Position numbers and translations under genes: made by a program
The notes under the pieces: generated by a model
The model's database searches: none
What the model was told of the DNA's origin: nothing
The model's input: only the letters and a program-made list of their open reading frames with translations
Assembly: GCA_031291755.1 (NCBI GenBank)
Contig: JARLIK010000023.1
Span: forward strand, 43,197-107,196
Direction of reading: 5' to 3'
DNA: 64,000 nt
Source: Acidocella sp.
Lineage (GTDB): Bacteria > Pseudomonadota > Alphaproteobacteria > Acetobacterales > Acetobacteraceae
Part shown: one piece after another, positions 63,301 to 64,000 of the stretch
Numbering within the stretch: the stretch's first letter is position 1
Layout: every line of letters begins with the position of its first letter

Positions 63301-64000
63301 CAGCAGCACCATCGGGACGCTCACCAACAGCGGCACGGTTACTGGCGCGTATTATGGTATCGCGAATTATGGTACCATCGGCCTGATCAATAATCTTGCA
63401 AGTGGCGTCATCCAGAGCACGGCCAATGATGATAGCGGTGTCTTAAACGAAGGCACCATCGGTGCCTTAACGAACAGCGGCCTGATCTATGGCCCTGATA
63501 GTGGTGTCGATAACTACTATGGCACAATTTTCAGTCTGACCAATAATGCCGGTGGAAAAATCGAAGGTGGCTCCTACGGTATTTATAACTACGGCAACAT
63601 GCCGCAGTTGATGAATAACGGCGTCATTTCCGGCGGTAACTATGGCGTGTATGCCACGTCTGATGGTAGTAGCAACTACACTATTGGCACGCTGACCAAC
63701 AGCGGCACCATCTCGGGCAACACGGGTGTTTACATTGATGACAAAGGCACGACCATCATCAACATGGGCACCATCGCCAGCACTGATGGTGGTGATGCGA
63801 TTAACCTTGAGAACAACAACAACAGCCTGATCCTGAACACCGGCTCGGTGCTGTTCGGCACCATCTACGGCGGCGGCTATGACAACAGCATCACGCTCGA
63901 GGGTATGGACAGCATGTCCAACACCATCGCCGACTTTGGCACCGGCAGCACGCTGACCGTGGCCACCGGTGCCGATTGGGCGGCTGACGGTTCCTGGACG
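60356..64000 (+). CDS. Autotransporter adhesin with beta-helical GTI-repeat passenger, 3' partial
   Basis: The frame is open without a stop from ATG 60356 (GGGAG seven nt upstream) to the last base, 1215 codons; an in-frame ATG at 60338 is less likely. A signal-peptide region SLLCGVSLIAAGVLVGPRLAQAQ is followed by roughly 40-50 repeats of about 22 residues, typically GTIGTLTNSGTISGGxTGIYN, predicted to stack as a beta-helix. The visible end (NTIADFGTGSTLTVATGADW) resembles the autochaperone region before a beta-barrel. The barrel itself lies beyond the window. Probable surface adhesin of type V secretion. Confidence 0.85.
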   Translation, partial: MSYEAANTASHKAGLAYFQKSLLCGVSLIAAGVLVGPRLAQAQNIHVVAGTTSTTVDVTPGFGLIVDPGALLTGAPGIYNLTGNSTTLISISAGGDVDSDYTLVQSAGIVNDGTVTALINDGTVIGLSGGIYNNDTITGLTNTGTIIGTSIAGVYNKGGIGALSNNGGTIYGNEYGVANGSTTHGYVTGTIGTLSNSGTITGGHTGIYNTYSSSITAISNSGTIAGYTYDGINNDGTIGSITNLTDGTISGTETGIYNDGTIGTIINNSLGVISSSSRTGIYNDYGTIGLISNSGLISGGETGIDSFLGSIGTISNAGAISGGSVGISNFGFYYSRPYSSSSYANQSTIGTLTNSGTITGGRTGIFNAGLINTITNSGTISGGEYGINNVGGTIIGGGPSYIVTVGPGTIGALTNSGTIAGGSVGIANGGFHYYYYHGDTSFAYSSHGTIGTLTNSGLIIGGSTGVQNNGLINTISNSGSIIGGTIGINNAGGSIYVIDRSGSFGINAGTIGMLTNSGTIMGGSIGIANQSLYVYSYEYGSHTNQATIGTLTNSGLISGGSTGIQNGGLIGTISNSGTIVGGTIGINNAGLSLQGLYESGSSGTNAGTISVLTNTGKIMGGSIGIANQGTYLYFYESGSHAYQATIGTLTNSGLITGGSTGILNEGLINTLTNIGTISGGDYGIVNSSYYEKYYSYPVSTGVTPGTIGVLTNSGLITGSVAGIYNSPQGEYGVINTLTNLAGGTISGGSFGIKNNGFIGTITNNGLIESYDTGHGDHAGIGNYGSIAVINNQSHGTIIAFRTGILNFGDIQSLSNSGTIIGVSSSGIQNKGFINTLTNSGLIGGGSSGIDNYGGTILQLTNSGTIIGESNAGIENANFDGTIAYIGTLTNLTNGVIAGSSYGVENYNGTIGTLANSGLIIGQYGYGVYNDGTIGILTNLAGGTIYGGGTGYNDAGITNENLIGVLNNSGLIRGAHTGVYNYYSSTIGTLTNSGTVTGAYYGIANYGTIGLINNLASGVIQSTANDDSGVLNEGTIGALTNSGLIYGPDSGVDNYYGTIFSLTNNAGGKIEGGSYGIYNYGNMPQLMNNGVISGGNYGVYATSDGSSNYTIGTLTNSGTISGNTGVYIDDKGTTIINMGTIASTDGGDAINLENNNNSLILNTGSVLFGTIYGGGYDNSITLEGMDSMSNTIADFGTGSTLTVATGADWAADGSWT
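61397..62580 (+). repeat. 98-residue super-repeats inside the autotransporter passenger
   Basis: Copies of the 'ATIGTLTNSG' block begin at 61397, 61700, 61994 and 62288, i.e. spacings of 303, 294 and 294 nt, with matching intervening sequence (GGSTGIxN ... GGTIGINNAG ... GGSIGIAN). They are a higher-order duplication over the 22-residue repeat. Confidence 0.8.

Noticed and set aside
53384..64000. Repeats as a CRISPR array
   Set aside because: The repeats are coding, in frame, of 22-98 residues and not separated by unique spacers of constant size.

Overview
The window looks like chromosomal DNA of a GC-rich alphaproteobacterium, most likely an acidophilic or acetic-acid-type member of the Acetobacteraceae. 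This is inferred from gene content: the order proA-nadD-rsfS-rlmH-gpmI-envC-ctpA-rppH, a GNAT-Nudix fusion, several Hint-domain surface proteins, an alphaproteobacterial-type SOS box and an MmgR/suhB-type small RNA. No 16S gene is present, so the taxonomy is not proven.

Layout. (1) 1-6847, plus strand: an uptake and catabolism block with a 5'-truncated NitT/TauT-type binding protein, its ATPase, a fused E1 alpha/beta 2-oxoacid dehydrogenase, an MFS carrier, an SDR and a VOC enzyme. (2) 7059-7448: tRNA-Ser(GCU) on the minus strand and an MmgR/suhB-like sRNA on the plus strand with its own promoter and terminator. (3) 7456-11742, minus: N-formylglutamate amidohydrolase, flippase, GT2 and TupA-type ATP-grasp, a glycan block. 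(4) 11857-13938, minus: fusA (EF-G). (5) 14126-17388, plus: a DUF1800/DUF1501 pair and a DUF1345 membrane protein. (6) 17394-22033, minus: a complete branched-chain-amino-acid-type ABC transporter (livFGMH plus a Tat-exported binding protein). (7) 22246-24016, minus: a CinA-type domain protein and the GNAT-Nudix fusion, divergent from the housekeeping block. (8) 24078-32305, plus: proA, nadD, rsfS, rlmH, gpmI, an EnvC-like factor, ctpA, rppH and a dienelactone hydrolase. (9) 32302-33359, minus: a two-gene chromate transporter. (10) 33573-36534, plus: pstS-pstC-pstA behind a Pho-box-like site, without pstB or phoU. (11) 36546-41480: an Lrp regulator, a DUF2079 protein, serC and serA. (12) 41656-44626, minus: alaS and a His/Ala-rich 80-residue protein. 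(13) 45412-64000: an accessory, cell-surface region holding two Hint-domain passenger proteins (589 and 1630 residues), an amino-acid ABC ATPase, speD/speE with unusual RNA structure, an S24 regulator behind an SOS box, a fucosyltransferase with GDP-fucose synthase, a frameshifted FAH-family gene, a prolyl-iminopeptidase-like hydrolase, and a very long beta-helical autotransporter that runs off the end of the window (60356-64000, open throughout).

The genes fall into housekeeping metabolism (proline, NAD, serine, polyamine, glycolysis, ribosome maturation, aminoacylation), nutrient import (branched-chain-type, phosphate, polar amino acid, an organic compound near the left edge) and surface construction (glycan, fucose, repeat proteins). 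The strongest candidates for something under-described are the Hint-passenger proteins with a shared C-terminal module, the speD leader with three G-runs competing for one C-run, the six-hairpin spacer between speD and speE, the probable AUC start of rsfS, and the MmgR-like sRNA with paired palindromes over its promoter.
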